NCBI GenBank assembly: GCA_963784615.1
Contig: CAWASG010000001.1
Span: forward strand, 372,001-436,000
Direction: 5' to 3'
Source: UBA11403 sp963784615
GTDB lineage: Bacteria; Pseudomonadota; Gammaproteobacteria; Legionellales; Legionellaceae
DNA: 64,000 nt
Shown: one piece after another, positions 14,049-23,454 of the stretch
Position numbering within the stretch: the stretch's first letter is position 1
Layout: each line of letters opens with the position of its first letter
Made by a program: the position numbers and the translations under genes
Notes under the pieces: generated by a model
What the model was told of the DNA's origin: nothing
The model's input: the letters and a program-made list of their open reading frames with translations, nothing else
Databases searched by the model: none

Positions 14049-15422
14049 TTACCTGTTTTTTTTAGTTAACATTAAAGGTAACAGTACAAAAAGAAGAAAT
14101 CCAGTGATGAGACATGCTTCAAAAAACACGGTATGCTCGATGGGAATTTGTGCGGGTGGCACAAAGCCAAGCATGATCGTCAAAGAACAGCAAACCAGGC
14201 CAACGCCGGAAACCAACCACACGCCTAATTTACCCCCAGGAATACGATAAGCTCCTCTTTGATCGGGGCGGCTGTAGCGGAGCTTAATCGCAGCAGCAAA
14301 CATGAATATATAAACCAGCAGTGCTAATTGCGCACATAAATCACTCAACATCCAATAGGCAGCATTGATAGAGTCAAACATCCCTAAAATGCTGCTCATC
14401 AAGGTAAAAATAAGCGCTTGGGTGATTAGTATGGTGACCGGTGCACCATGCTTATTGACACGGGTAAACTTTTTAGAAATGGTGCCATCACGAGCCGCTA
14501 CGAGAAGTCCTCGCGTTGGGCCAATGATCCAGGCAGAAACACTACTGAGTGCGCCAACGACAATCAATAATGCAGTGACCGATGTCATCCATGGCATATT
14601 GTAGGCTTTGAAGAAAAGCGCATAAGCATCAATTAAACCCGATACCACGCTTAGTTTACTTTCAGGCACAACAAGAACGATAGCAAGTGAGCCGAGAACG
14701 AGCGTCGAAAAAATCACAATCGTTGAATATAGAAGGGCTCGAGGATAGTCACGTTGAGGATTTTTGACTTCCTCGGCGTGAACGGCCGACATTTCCATTC
14801 CTAATAACCCGAATAATACAGCAGGAAATAAGGACAAGTTGCCTAGCGTGCTTAAATCCGGTAGCCAAGTACTCGACTGACTTATCTCGATTGGATGGCC
14901 TTGAGCGATCCAGATAAGCCCGAGAATGGTAATGCCCAGCATGGGGATAATGGTTCCAACCGTTGCCCCGATAATGCTGACTAAACTAGAGACTTTCATA
15001 CCAAAACAATTGAGGATCGTGAATATCCAAAATAAACCAATCACAGCAAATAACAGATAGAGTTTATTATTGGCCAATTCCGGTGCAAATAAATATGACA
15101 ATGTGGCAGCAATAAAGGCCATAATCGTTGGATACCAAACGACGTTATAGATCCACTGAAGCCAAATTGTCAAAAATGCAGTGCGCCGACCAAATGCTTC
15201 GCGCACCCAAACATAGATCCCGCCGGTGTTAGGATAAGCTGTAGACAGCTCCGCTGCGACGAGAGCAACTGGAATAAAAAAAACAAATGCGGCAACCGTG
15301 TAAAATGCAACTAAATGCAAGCCCAGCTTTGCCGTAAGAGGTAATGTACGCAGGCTATCCACGGCGATGACGTTAATCATCACCAGTGAAAAGACACTTA
15401 ATACTTTCTTGGATTGCGACAT
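14049..15422 (-). CDS. APC-family amino-acid permease (GadC-like)
   Basis: 457 residues with about 12 hydrophobic segments and the APC-superfamily landmarks: MINVIAVDSLRTLP at the start of TM1, AELSTAYPNTGGIYVWVREAFG around TM2-3, and EMSAVHAEEVKNPQRDYPRA after TM6. It most resembles the glutamate:GABA antiporter/YfnA-like group; the substrate cannot be fixed from sequence. It starts 13 bp after the aconitase stop on the same strand, so the two are probably cotranscribed, placing amino-acid uptake with the TCA cycle. This is plausible for an organism living on amino acids. Confidence 0.88.
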   Translation of the reverse strand: MSQSKKVLSVFSLVMINVIAVDSLRTLPLTAKLGLHLVAFYTVAAFVFFIPVALVAAELSTAYPNTGGIYVWVREAFGRRTAFLTIWLQWIYNVVWYPTIMAFIAATLSYLFAPELANNKLYLLFAVIGLFWIFTILNCFGMKVSSLVSIIGATVGTIIPMLGITILGLIWIAQGHPIEISQSSTWLPDLSTLGNLSLFPAVLFGLLGMEMSAVHAEEVKNPQRDYPRALLYSTIVIFSTLVLGSLAIVLVVPESKLSVVSGLIDAYALFFKAYNMPWMTSVTALLIVVGALSSVSAWIIGPTRGLLVAARDGTISKKFTRVNKHGAPVTILITQALIFTLMSSILGMFDSINAAYWMLSDLCAQLALLVYIFMFAAAIKLRYSRPDQRGAYRIPGGKLGVWLVSGVGLVCCSLTIMLGFVPPAQIPIEHTVFFEACLITGFLLFVLLPLMLTKKNR

Positions 15423-15435
15423 GAAACGTCCTTAC

Positions 15436-18105
15436 TTACAAATTGCGTAATACATACTGCAATATCCCGCCATTACGGTAATATTCAATTTCATTCGCGG
15501 TATCAATTCGACAAATTACCTCGATTGTTTCTTCATCGCCATTTTCACGTGTGATGGTGACGGGAAGCAACGATTGAGGTTTAATGTCATCACCGACAGC
15601 GATGCTGATGCGCTCATTGCCAGTTAAATGCAATGTTGTACGCGACACACCTTCTTGAAATTGTAACGGCAGAACGCCCATGCCAATCAAATTAGAACGG
15701 TGAATCCGCTCAAAGCTTTCTGTGATAACCGCTTTCACACCCAGCAATAGCGTTCCTTTAGCTGCCCAGTCTCGTGAAGAGCCTGTGCCATATTCTTTGC
15801 CGGCAATAATGACCAAGTCTTGATTCGTTTCTTGGTAACGCATGGCAGCATCGTAGATGGGCATCGTTTCGCCAGTTGGGATAAAGCGGGTTACGCCGCC
15901 TTCGATGGTTGGTGTCATTTCGTTACGGATGCGGATATTAGCAAATGTACCGCGCATCATCACTTCATGATTACCGCGACGTGAACCGTAGGAATTGAAG
16001 TCTTTTTCCATAACGCCTTTTGATTTCAAGTAAACACCCGCTGGGGAGTTTGCCTTGATTGAGCCGGCTGGAGAAATATGATCGGTGGTGATGGAATCGC
16101 CAAGCACTGCTAAAACATAGGCTTTTTGTATCGGCTTGATGGCCTGAGGTTTGGCACTTAAATTTTGGAAAAACGGCGGATGTTGGATGTAGGTTGAGTC
16201 CTTGTTCCAAGCATAAGTCTTACCGCTCCCCGTATTCAGTGCTTGCCAGTCTGCATCACCTTTAAAGACATCTGCGTATTCTTTTCTAAACATCTTGTCA
16301 GTGACTTTAGCGACTTCCTGCGCAATTTCATGATGCGTGGGCCAAATGTCTTTTAAATAGACGTTATTGCCAGCTGGGTCTTGGCCAATGGGGTCGTTAT
16401 TTAAATCGATATCAGTTGTACCTGTGAGTGCATAAGCGACGACAAGTGGAGGAGAAGCGAGCCAGTTGGCTCGAACTTGCGGATGCACGCGGCCTTCAAA
16501 GTTACGATTGCCTGAAAGAACAGAGCAAACGACCAGGTCATTGTCGGTAATGGATTTCGAAATGGCATCGGGCAGGGGGCCTGAGTTTCCGATACAAGTT
16601 GTACAGCCATATCCAACTAGATTAAAGCCGAGTTCGTCAAGATAAGATTGTAGCCCAGCATGAACCAAATAGTCTGTTACGACTTTAGAACCAGGCGCTA
16701 GAGATGATTTCACCCAAGGTTGACGTTGCAAGCCTTTTTCAATCGCTTTTTTAGCAACAAGACCGGCAGCCATCAGGACGCTTGGGTTGGATGTGTTCGT
16801 ACAGCTGGTGATTGCTGCAATGACGACATGCCCATGTTTGAGGTTGAAATGATGATCTTTAACGGGGAAGTGTGTGTCTTTTTGGTCACTTTTACCGGAC
16901 TCTTTCAAGAAAGCATCGAATTGTAGTGGTAATGTTTTTAGGGTGACTTTATCTTGTGGACGTTTCGGTCCTGCAAGCGAGGGTTCTACTGTTGTTAGAT
17001 CAAGACTTAATGTACTCGTAAATACGGGGTCTTCGCTGTTTGCGTCATACCACATGCCTTGTGCTTTACTGTAAGCTTCAACCAATGCAATCGTGTCTTC
17101 ATCACGGCCGCTGAGTTTTAAATAGCGAACGGTTTCAGCATCAACCGGGAAAAATCCACAGGTTGCGCCGTATTCTGGCGCCATATTGGAGATGGTTGCG
17201 CGGTCAGCTAGAGGCAGTTCGGCAAGTCCTGGACCGTAAAATTCAACAAATTTACCAACTACACCGTGTTTGCGTAGCATTTGGGTAACGGTTAATACCA
17301 AGTCGGTTGCGGTGATGCCTTCTTGCAGTTTACCCACTAATTTAAAACCAACGACTTCTGGAATGAGCATGGAAACTGGCTGCCCCAGCATTGCGGCTTC
17401 TGCTTCAATGCCGCCAACGCCCCATCCTAGAATACCCAGGCCATTGATCATCGTGGTGTGAGAATCTGTGCCAACGAGCGTATCAGGGTAAGCATACCAT
17501 TGGCCGTTGTGTTCGCTGCTCCATACGGTTTTACCTAAGTATTCAAGGTTGACTTGATGGCAGATCCCTGTGCCCGGTGGCACAACTTGGAAATTTGAAA
17601 AGGCTTTTTGTCCCCAGCGTAAAAATTCATAACGCTCGATGTTGCGTTCCATTTCAATGGCTGTGTTGACTTTCATGGAGTCGGTAGTTGCAAATTTATC
17701 AACCATTATTGAGTGATCGATGACGAGATCAACAGGTGATAATGGCGAAATTTTCTCAGGATCTCCGCCCATAGCCTGAATCGCATCTCGCATGGCCGCT
17801 AAATCGACTACCGCAGGTACACCAGTAAAATCCTGCATTAAAACACGCGCCGGACGATAGGCTATTTCATGATTAGATGTTTTTGTATTGAGCCAGTCAG
17901 TCATGGCGTTTAAATCGGTTGTCATGACCGTTTTGCCATCTTCAAATCGTAATAAGTTTTCAAAGAGGACTTTGAGAGAGTAAGGCAAGCGATGAATGCC
18001 TTTGAAGTGCTTCGCTTCGGCCTCTTTAAGGCTATAATAATGATAAGCTTTGCCATTTACATTCAATGTGGCTTGTGTCAAAAGCGTGTCTTGTCCAACG
18101 TTCAT
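15436..18105 (-). CDS. acnA: Aconitate hydratase A
   Basis: 889 residues, the normal size for AcnA/IRP-type aconitase. It interconverts citrate and isocitrate in the TCA cycle with a 4Fe-4S cluster. Cluster cysteines are visible in AITSCTNTSNPS and GYGCTTCIGNSG; substrate-binding segments include TDSHTTMINGLG and KEYGTGSSRDWAAKG in the C-terminal swivel domain. ATG 18105 is preceded by CAGGAG (18110-18115 on the minus strand). It forms a likely operon with the downstream permease. Confidence 0.97.
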   Translation of the reverse strand: MNVGQDTLLTQATLNVNGKAYHYYSLKEAEAKHFKGIHRLPYSLKVLFENLLRFEDGKTVMTTDLNAMTDWLNTKTSNHEIAYRPARVLMQDFTGVPAVVDLAAMRDAIQAMGGDPEKISPLSPVDLVIDHSIMVDKFATTDSMKVNTAIEMERNIERYEFLRWGQKAFSNFQVVPPGTGICHQVNLEYLGKTVWSSEHNGQWYAYPDTLVGTDSHTTMINGLGILGWGVGGIEAEAAMLGQPVSMLIPEVVGFKLVGKLQEGITATDLVLTVTQMLRKHGVVGKFVEFYGPGLAELPLADRATISNMAPEYGATCGFFPVDAETVRYLKLSGRDEDTIALVEAYSKAQGMWYDANSEDPVFTSTLSLDLTTVEPSLAGPKRPQDKVTLKTLPLQFDAFLKESGKSDQKDTHFPVKDHHFNLKHGHVVIAAITSCTNTSNPSVLMAAGLVAKKAIEKGLQRQPWVKSSLAPGSKVVTDYLVHAGLQSYLDELGFNLVGYGCTTCIGNSGPLPDAISKSITDNDLVVCSVLSGNRNFEGRVHPQVRANWLASPPLVVAYALTGTTDIDLNNDPIGQDPAGNNVYLKDIWPTHHEIAQEVAKVTDKMFRKEYADVFKGDADWQALNTGSGKTYAWNKDSTYIQHPPFFQNLSAKPQAIKPIQKAYVLAVLGDSITTDHISPAGSIKANSPAGVYLKSKGVMEKDFNSYGSRRGNHEVMMRGTFANIRIRNEMTPTIEGGVTRFIPTGETMPIYDAAMRYQETNQDLVIIAGKEYGTGSSRDWAAKGTLLLGVKAVITESFERIHRSNLIGMGVLPLQFQEGVSRTTLHLTGNERISIAVGDDIKPQSLLPVTITRENGDEETIEVICRIDTANEIEYYRNGGILQYVLRNL

Positions 18106-18260
18106 CGCTCAACTCCTGAAATATATAAAAAAGTGAAATGATAGCGTAAAACCCGTTAAATTTCACGGATAATCGATTTGAATATATTTTTGATGCGAAC
18201 TTGATAATTTCAAAACCTTGTTGTAGACTTTAAGTACATAAACGGAGCAAGGATGCAACT

Positions 18261-18455
18261 ATGAAAAAAGCAATCATGTCAATTATTATCGCTGGTGCGT
18301 TTACTGTCTTAACCGGTTGTTGTTGGGACGGTGGTTGTGCTGGCTATGTTCGCCCGGTTTCAGTTTGTAATGGCTGTAATACATGCTCTACTTGTTCTGG
18401 GTATTCTACATGCGGAACATGTGGTTATGGGTATGGTTATAACGACTGGTATTGA
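18261..18455 (+). CDS. Small cysteine/glycine-rich lipoprotein
   Basis: 64 residues: a signal peptide (MKKAIMSIIIAGAFTV) ending in a lipobox LTGC (Cys20), then a mature part with eleven more cysteines in CNGCNTCSTC-like runs and a YGYGYNDWY tail. It is predicted to be lipid-anchored in the envelope. Function unknown; metal binding or disulfide structure is possible. GGAGC lies about 14 bp before the ATG. Divergent from acnA and followed by a family A hairpin that could end transcription. Confidence 0.7.
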   Translation: MKKAIMSIIIAGAFTVLTGCCWDGGCAGYVRPVSVCNGCNTCSTCSGYSTCGTCGYGYGYNDWY

Positions 18456-18463
18456 TGTTGAAT

Positions 18464-18537
18464 GTAGGTTGGGTTGAGCGAGAGCGAAGCCCAACCTGAC
18501 GATATTGTTGGGCTTCGCTCTCGCTCAACCCAACCCA
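18464..18537. repeat. Dispersed palindromic repeat, family A1
   Basis: A near-perfect hairpin: GGTTGGGTTGAGCGAGAGCG (18467-18486) followed by AAGCCCAAC, with the exact inverse ending at 18535. The downstream flank ACTCCGATTAATT recurs after copy A4 at 48957-48970. It lies 9 bp after the lipoprotein stop and may act as a transcript end for it. Confidence 0.8.
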
Positions 18538-18567
18538 CTCCGATTAATTCTCTTAATGCCAGTTAAC

Positions 18568-18999
18568 CTACGCCACCATATCGGTTCGCAGCGTCAACAC
18601 ATCGCAATGCGCGTTGTGAACGACAGCATGGGCTATGCTGCCCAGAAACGGCTGTAGATGTGAAGGTGTATGGGTTCCGATGATGATAAGCCCACACCCC
18701 AGTTCCTCTGCCTTACTTAAAATCGTATGTTTAATCGACCCAATCTCAACAAGAAGCTGCGAAGAGGGTATGCTTAGCGCATCTCCGAGTACATTCATGA
18801 CCGTTTGCGCATTATCTTTGACCGGAGTATCAAAATCTGCAAAACCAAGTCCTTGAGCAATTTGCATGCTTGTTGGTGGTTGAATGACGTGCAGTAAATA
18901 GAGTTTTGCTTTGAATCGGTGTGCAATATCGGCGGCTTTTTGGCTGAGTTCGTAGTGGTATTGGTTTAAGTCTGTAGCATGCAAAATAGTAGTATACAC
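18568..18999 (-). CDS. Universal stress protein (UspA family)
   Basis: 143 residues, a single Usp domain. N-terminal YTTILHATDLNQ forms the first strand with the nucleotide-contacting Asp, and the C-terminal GCGLIIIGTHTPSHLQPFLGSIAHAVVHNA carries the G-x2-G-x9-G(S/T)-type ATP-binding loop. Such proteins modulate survival under stress; the client is unknown. It sits between two family A repeats with no operon partner. Confidence 0.9.
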   Translation of the reverse strand: MYTTILHATDLNQYHYELSQKAADIAHRFKAKLYLLHVIQPPTSMQIAQGLGFADFDTPVKDNAQTVMNVLGDALSIPSSQLLVEIGSIKHTILSKAEELGCGLIIIGTHTPSHLQPFLGSIAHAVVHNAHCDVLTLRTDMVA

Positions 19000-19077
19000 G
19001 GTTCCCTCGCAATCGTTGTTTTCAAATGATTAAATTGAGTGTAGATGATTTTGCTGATCAATATCAATGGCACTGAA

Positions 19078-19264
19078 GAATCTAGAGGGCTTTTCTAATA
19101 AACCTCACAATTTGTGCGCTGTTGTATCAGTCGTCGTTGGGATCGAAGCGTAATGGCATTAAGTTAAGGAAAAAATGATTGGTGTACGCGTAGGTTGGGT
19201 TGAGCGAGAGCGAAGCCCAACAAAATCGTCATGTTGGGCTTCGCTCTCGCTCAACCCAACCTAC
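19078..19264. repeat. Decayed family B repeat plus family A2 hairpin
   Basis: 19095-19140 holds a degraded inverse family B copy (CCTCACAATTTGTGCGCTGT, then GTATCAGTCGTCGTTG). 19190-19264 is a perfect family A palindrome, GTAGGTTGGG... to ...CCCAACCTAC. The stretch 19000-19297 has no gene. The A2 hairpin lies 34 bp beyond the 3' end of the flavoprotein gene and could terminate it. Confidence 0.7.
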
Positions 19265-19297
19265 AGCCCTTAACTTAGCTCCAATCGGACCATGAGA

Positions 19298-20902
19298 TCA
19301 ACAACAGTAGTCTCCCACCTTACTAAGACCACCCTGACGGGCATCAAAATCCTTAAATTCAGGCATCGCGGAATCGCGCATTTTATGTTCTTTAATGCCA
19401 GAAACTTGAACAATCCTCCAGGCTGCTCGCAAATTAGCTTGCATGGCTGACTCATGAGAATCATTAAAACCTGCAACTATCCCGCCGAAGAATAATCCAT
19501 ATTTCCCTTGAAATTTTTCAACTACATGCTGAGCATGTCGGAAGTCATTATCTACATACGGATGACGATAATGGATAGTGTCATTATGAAATGTTTTATC
19601 TGGATCCGGCGTAAACGTTTGCCCGTCCAACATCCACGAGTTGACAAGCAATGGTGCGTTCTTAGGGAATAAGTCTGCTCTTGAACGATTCAACGACGCA
19701 GTATCTTTAATAGGATCATACGGAATATAAACTTTTGTACCGCCTGGAGAAACAAATTTTTGATCGGTATGAAAAGTAAGGGTCGAATTATAATATTGCA
19801 CCTTTGCTAATGCTTCTTTTAATTCTTTTAGTTCAGCTTCATCTATGCCTGATAATAATGCATTCATAACCTCTGTGTTGGTACTTAACATCAGGTACTT
19901 AAACAACTTGGGTTGCTTGGTTTTAGGGTCAACCACATACGTTCCATCTTCAAGTTTTACTTTGTAGAAACGCTCTTCATTCACCATTTCCTTCTCAATT
20001 GATTTTGCTTTTTGTGGCGGTACAAAATGTGTCTTTTTACATGCTTCTTTTAAACGATGAGTGTAAGTCGATAGCCCCGTTTTAGCTCGATACCAGCCAT
20101 TATCTCCAATTGCCAAATAATTATTGGCATCGTTCGCGCAAAATGTAGCAACAACAGCTCTAGGCTGCCCATAAGAAGCCATTAATTGAGGATAAAGTAC
20201 ATCCTTAACAATGCCTTGCAGCATTAATTTTAATTCTTCTGAAGGCTCTATGCCTGGTAATAGCGTTTCGGCAACCTCTATATACAATTCAGACACGGTC
20301 TTCACTCGTGGCACACTTTCATCAACACTGTCTACCATCACATCAACTTTTTTAAATGCAATTAATTCTAAAATATGCTTCAAAACTGATTCTTGCGTCA
20401 CTTGGTTTTTTGTAGAGAAGAAACCACAACAATCATTGTAAGTTTTAGCAACTTGTTGAGCAAAACCTGGAATATAGGTATGAACGCCTGTTTTAAGATT
20501 ATTGATATCGATATCTAATGAATACTCTTCAAGCGCGATGCCAAGCTTTTTAAATTCCGCATGAACAATGGGGTAATTTTCAGGAGCGCCAATAAATTCT
20601 GCGCCTGTTTCGATCGGAATATAATGTACGCGCTTAATGGCCGGCTTTTCATCATTTAATATCACCGATTCATCGACTGGTTTTGCTGAAAATTTTTCAA
20701 TATCACTGGAATGCCAATCTTTCAAATCATGTTTAAAATGGGACTGCCCATCAACTATGATTTCTGTAAGTACTAACGTTTTAGTATGTATATGTCCACC
20801 AACACGCTCTTCGTCATTAATAACATAACAGTCTAAACCATCCTCCAGTAAATGGGGTACAACGATTGCAGAGCCAGCCCCAATAAATCCAATTGCATCC
20901 AT
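19298..20902 (-). CDS. FAD/NAD(P)-binding amine-oxidase-like flavoprotein
   Basis: 534 residues. The N-terminus shows a Rossmann dinucleotide motif (IGFIGAGSAIVVPHLLEDGL), an acidic strand end and the RVGGHIHT arginine-glycine motif of the amine oxidase/protoporphyrinogen oxidase superfamily. The C-terminal LFFGGIVAGFNDSHESAMQA resembles the second FAD-binding segment (normally GD/GG...GFHE.A). The first motif has GAGSAI in place of the usual GAGxAG. Substrate unknown. GGAGG precedes ATG 20902. It is a single gene, divergent from the copper block. Confidence 0.75.
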   Translation of the reverse strand: MDAIGFIGAGSAIVVPHLLEDGLDCYVINDEERVGGHIHTKTLVLTEIIVDGQSHFKHDLKDWHSSDIEKFSAKPVDESVILNDEKPAIKRVHYIPIETGAEFIGAPENYPIVHAEFKKLGIALEEYSLDIDINNLKTGVHTYIPGFAQQVAKTYNDCCGFFSTKNQVTQESVLKHILELIAFKKVDVMVDSVDESVPRVKTVSELYIEVAETLLPGIEPSEELKLMLQGIVKDVLYPQLMASYGQPRAVVATFCANDANNYLAIGDNGWYRAKTGLSTYTHRLKEACKKTHFVPPQKAKSIEKEMVNEERFYKVKLEDGTYVVDPKTKQPKLFKYLMLSTNTEVMNALLSGIDEAELKELKEALAKVQYYNSTLTFHTDQKFVSPGGTKVYIPYDPIKDTASLNRSRADLFPKNAPLLVNSWMLDGQTFTPDPDKTFHNDTIHYRHPYVDNDFRHAQHVVEKFQGKYGLFFGGIVAGFNDSHESAMQANLRAAWRIVQVSGIKEHKMRDSAMPEFKDFDARQGGLSKVGDYCC

Positions 20903-21030
20903 AAATCCTCCTTAATAAATATAACAATAATCTCAGAATTATTATGACTATAATGCAACTAAAATAGTAGGTAATTTTGAACTTACGTTTTGGGAACCAT
21001 TTGAAAAACTTAGCCAACTTAGGTAAATTG

Positions 21031-21234
21031 TTTTTTTATGAAATAACATCCTTTTTATTTTGGATCGCAGCGACATTAATGGGAATTGACGTATAGTTAT
21101 ATATCACCGAGCATCACAAGCATGAGCATACACACGTACCACATGGTCATGAGCACAGTCATATTCATGATGAGCATCATCAACATGCGCATCCCCATTT
21201 TCCTGATATTCATCACAGGCATAATCATCAATGA
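21031..21234 (+). pseudogene. DMT/EamA-family transporter C-terminus, His-rich tail, pseudogene
   Basis: The frame reads FLFWIAATLMGIDV, stop, LYITEHHKHEHTHV, then continues through a His-dense tail (HDEHHQHAH, then PDIHHRHNH) to TGA 21232-21234. This is the C-terminal helix and histidine tail of DMT/EamA-type exporters found in metal-resistance clusters. The in-frame TAG stands where the family has Trp (TGG), and the upstream part of the gene is missing. The stop overlaps the ATG of the copper ATPase by 4 bp (ATGA), so it was the upstream operon member and its decay may affect translation of the ATPase. Confidence 0.65.
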
Positions 21235-23435
21235 AACCTACCAAGTCATCGAAAAAGCATAGTTGCTGTCATCAGACCGAAGATGTGCTCAAGCACCCAG
21301 GAGATCTTCCTGCTGGAGAAACATTTGAGGGGTTAATTTTTACCTGTCCCATGCATTTGGAAATTCGCCAAACCAGCCCAGGTAATTGCCCAATCTGCGG
21401 AATGGCGTTGGAGCCAGAAAAAGCAACGATAGAGGCAGGTGAAAATCCAGAATATGACGATATGAAAAATCGATTTTGGGTTGCTCTTGTGATGACGACT
21501 CCTGTCATTGCATTGGCGATGAGTGAGCATATGCTGAACCAGTGGTTGTCACCCACTGTTTCTATCTGGATTCAGTTTTTACTGGCAACACCTGTGGTTT
21601 TATGGGGGGGATGGCCTTTCTTTCAACGTGGCTGGCAATCCATTAAAACACGTCACTTAAACATGTTTACTCTGGTAGCTATGGGCACTGGTGTAGCATG
21701 GGGATACAGTGTAGTAGCAACCCTTTTCCCAGATTTATTTCCAATACCGTTTCGTAATAGCCAGGGAATTGTAGCCATTTATTTTGAACCCGCGGCAGTA
21801 ATAACAACATTAGTCTTGTTAGGACAGGTGTTGGAATTAAAAGCGCGAGAACAAACTGGTGGTGCTATTCGCGCTTTACTGAAGCTCGCACCAGAAATAG
21901 CACACCGTATTGATGCGGATGGTGTCGAGGATGAGGTGTCACTCGATATGATTCGCGTTGGTGATTTACTGCGAGTCCGTCCAGGCGAGAAAATTCCTGC
22001 CGATGGTAGGGTACATGAAGGTCACAGTCATGTGGATGAATCCATGGTCACAGGTGAACCAATGCCCGTAGCAAAGCGCGCTGGGTCAACAGTAATCGGT
22101 GCTACCATCAATCAAACCGGCAGCTTCATCATGGAAGCACTGCATGTCGGGAATGACACGATGCTTTCGCATATCGTCCAAATGGTAAGTGATGCTCAGC
22201 GAAGCAAGGCTCCTATTCAACGATTAGCGGATAAGGTATCAGGATGGTTTGTGCCCGTTGTAATACTCATAGCAGTGGCAGCTTTCATTGTATGGGTCAT
22301 AGTGGGCCCGCAACCTTCACTCAGTTATGGTCTTATTGCAGCCGTCTCCGTGCTAATCATAGCCTGTCCTTGTGCTCTGGGCTTGGCTACGCCGATGTCA
22401 ATTATGGTGGGAATAGGACAAGGAGCGCGTGCAGGCGTGCTGATTAAAAATGCCGAATCTCTGGAGCGCATAGAAAAAATCAATACGCTGGTAGTGGATA
22501 AAACAGGTACGCTTACGGAAGGCCGCCCGGTACTCACGCGTATTATGACGACTAATGCGTTTGAAGAAAACGAGATTTTAACACTGGCCGCAAGTCTTGA
22601 GCACAACAGTGAACATCCGCAAGCTTTCGCAATTGTAACCGCCGCAAAGGAAAAGCATATTGAGCTGAAGGCGGTTACAAACTTTAATGCGCCTACTGGA
22701 AAGGGGGTGATCGGCACGGTGAATGGTCGCTTTGTCGCCATTGGTAATGACAAACTGATGCAAGAAAATGGGATTGATACCGCCTCTCTTCTTGCAAAAG
22801 CTGATGCTTCTCGTGCCGAGAGCGCATCAGTCATGTTTATGGCGGTTGATAATCAATTGGCTGCTATTTTGGTGGTGGAAGATCCCATTAAACCTAATAC
22901 TTCAAACGCGATCCACGAACTGCAAAAAAATGGCATTAAAATTTTCATGCTTACGGGTGACAACAATAAAACAGCCATGGCTGTAGCCAATAAAGTTGGA
23001 ATAAAACATGTGTTAGCAGAGGTTCTGCCTGAGGATAAGAGTCGTATTGTTGGTGAGTTGAAAAGCAAAGGTTTGATCGTTGCGATGGCCGGCGATGGTG
23101 TAAATGATGCGCCCGCACTTGCAAAAGCCGATATCGGCATCGCCATGGGAACTGGCACAGATGTGGCCATTGAGAGTGCGGGCATTACGTTGCTGCATGG
23201 AGATTTGAATGGTATTGTGAAAGCCCTGCGTTTGTCAAAAGCCACCATGAGAAACATTCGCCAGAATTTATTTTTTGCTTTTATTTATAATGCGCTTGGC
23301 GTGCCGTTGGCCGCGGGTGTTCTATATCCTTTCACAGGGTTATTATTAAACCCCATGATTGCGGCAGCTGCCATGTCATTGAGCTCTGTTTCAGTAATTA
23401 TCAATGCGCTTCGTATACGGCGAATGAGTCTATGA
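21231..23435 (+). CDS. copA: Copper-exporting P1B-type ATPase
   Basis: 734 residues. The N-terminus has a cysteine-containing heavy-metal-binding segment (FTCPMHLEIRQTSPGNCPICGMALEP) instead of a classical HMA domain, then the P1B core: about eight TM helices, the CPC metal site (IIACPCALGLATP), the phosphorylation motif DKTGTLTEG, the TGEPMP actuator loop, the MLTGDNNKTA and GDGVNDAPAL hinge. It pumps Cu(I) from cytoplasm to periplasm. ATG overlaps the stop of the broken transporter upstream. The multicopper oxidase gene starts 19 bp downstream, so they form one copper-resistance operon. Confidence 0.93.
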   Translation: MKPTKSSKKHSCCHQTEDVLKHPGDLPAGETFEGLIFTCPMHLEIRQTSPGNCPICGMALEPEKATIEAGENPEYDDMKNRFWVALVMTTPVIALAMSEHMLNQWLSPTVSIWIQFLLATPVVLWGGWPFFQRGWQSIKTRHLNMFTLVAMGTGVAWGYSVVATLFPDLFPIPFRNSQGIVAIYFEPAAVITTLVLLGQVLELKAREQTGGAIRALLKLAPEIAHRIDADGVEDEVSLDMIRVGDLLRVRPGEKIPADGRVHEGHSHVDESMVTGEPMPVAKRAGSTVIGATINQTGSFIMEALHVGNDTMLSHIVQMVSDAQRSKAPIQRLADKVSGWFVPVVILIAVAAFIVWVIVGPQPSLSYGLIAAVSVLIIACPCALGLATPMSIMVGIGQGARAGVLIKNAESLERIEKINTLVVDKTGTLTEGRPVLTRIMTTNAFEENEILTLAASLEHNSEHPQAFAIVTAAKEKHIELKAVTNFNAPTGKGVIGTVNGRFVAIGNDKLMQENGIDTASLLAKADASRAESASVMFMAVDNQLAAILVVEDPIKPNTSNAIHELQKNGIKIFMLTGDNNKTAMAVANKVGIKHVLAEVLPEDKSRIVGELKSKGLIVAMAGDGVNDAPALAKADIGIAMGTGTDVAIESAGITLLHGDLNGIVKALRLSKATMRNIRQNLFFAFIYNALGVPLAAGVLYPFTGLLLNPMIAAAAMSLSSVSVIINALRIRRMSL

Positions 23436-23454
23436 GCTATGGAGAGTGAGCGCT

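Noticed and set aside
18464..19264. Possible CRISPR array from repeated GGTTGGG units
   Set aside because: The units are isolated hairpins separated by genes, with no regular spacers and no cas genes; they are dispersed palindromes.
22325..22834. Long antisense ORF in the copper ATPase gene
   Set aside because: It is a mirror of the conserved P-type ATPase core and has no ribosome site or family similarity.
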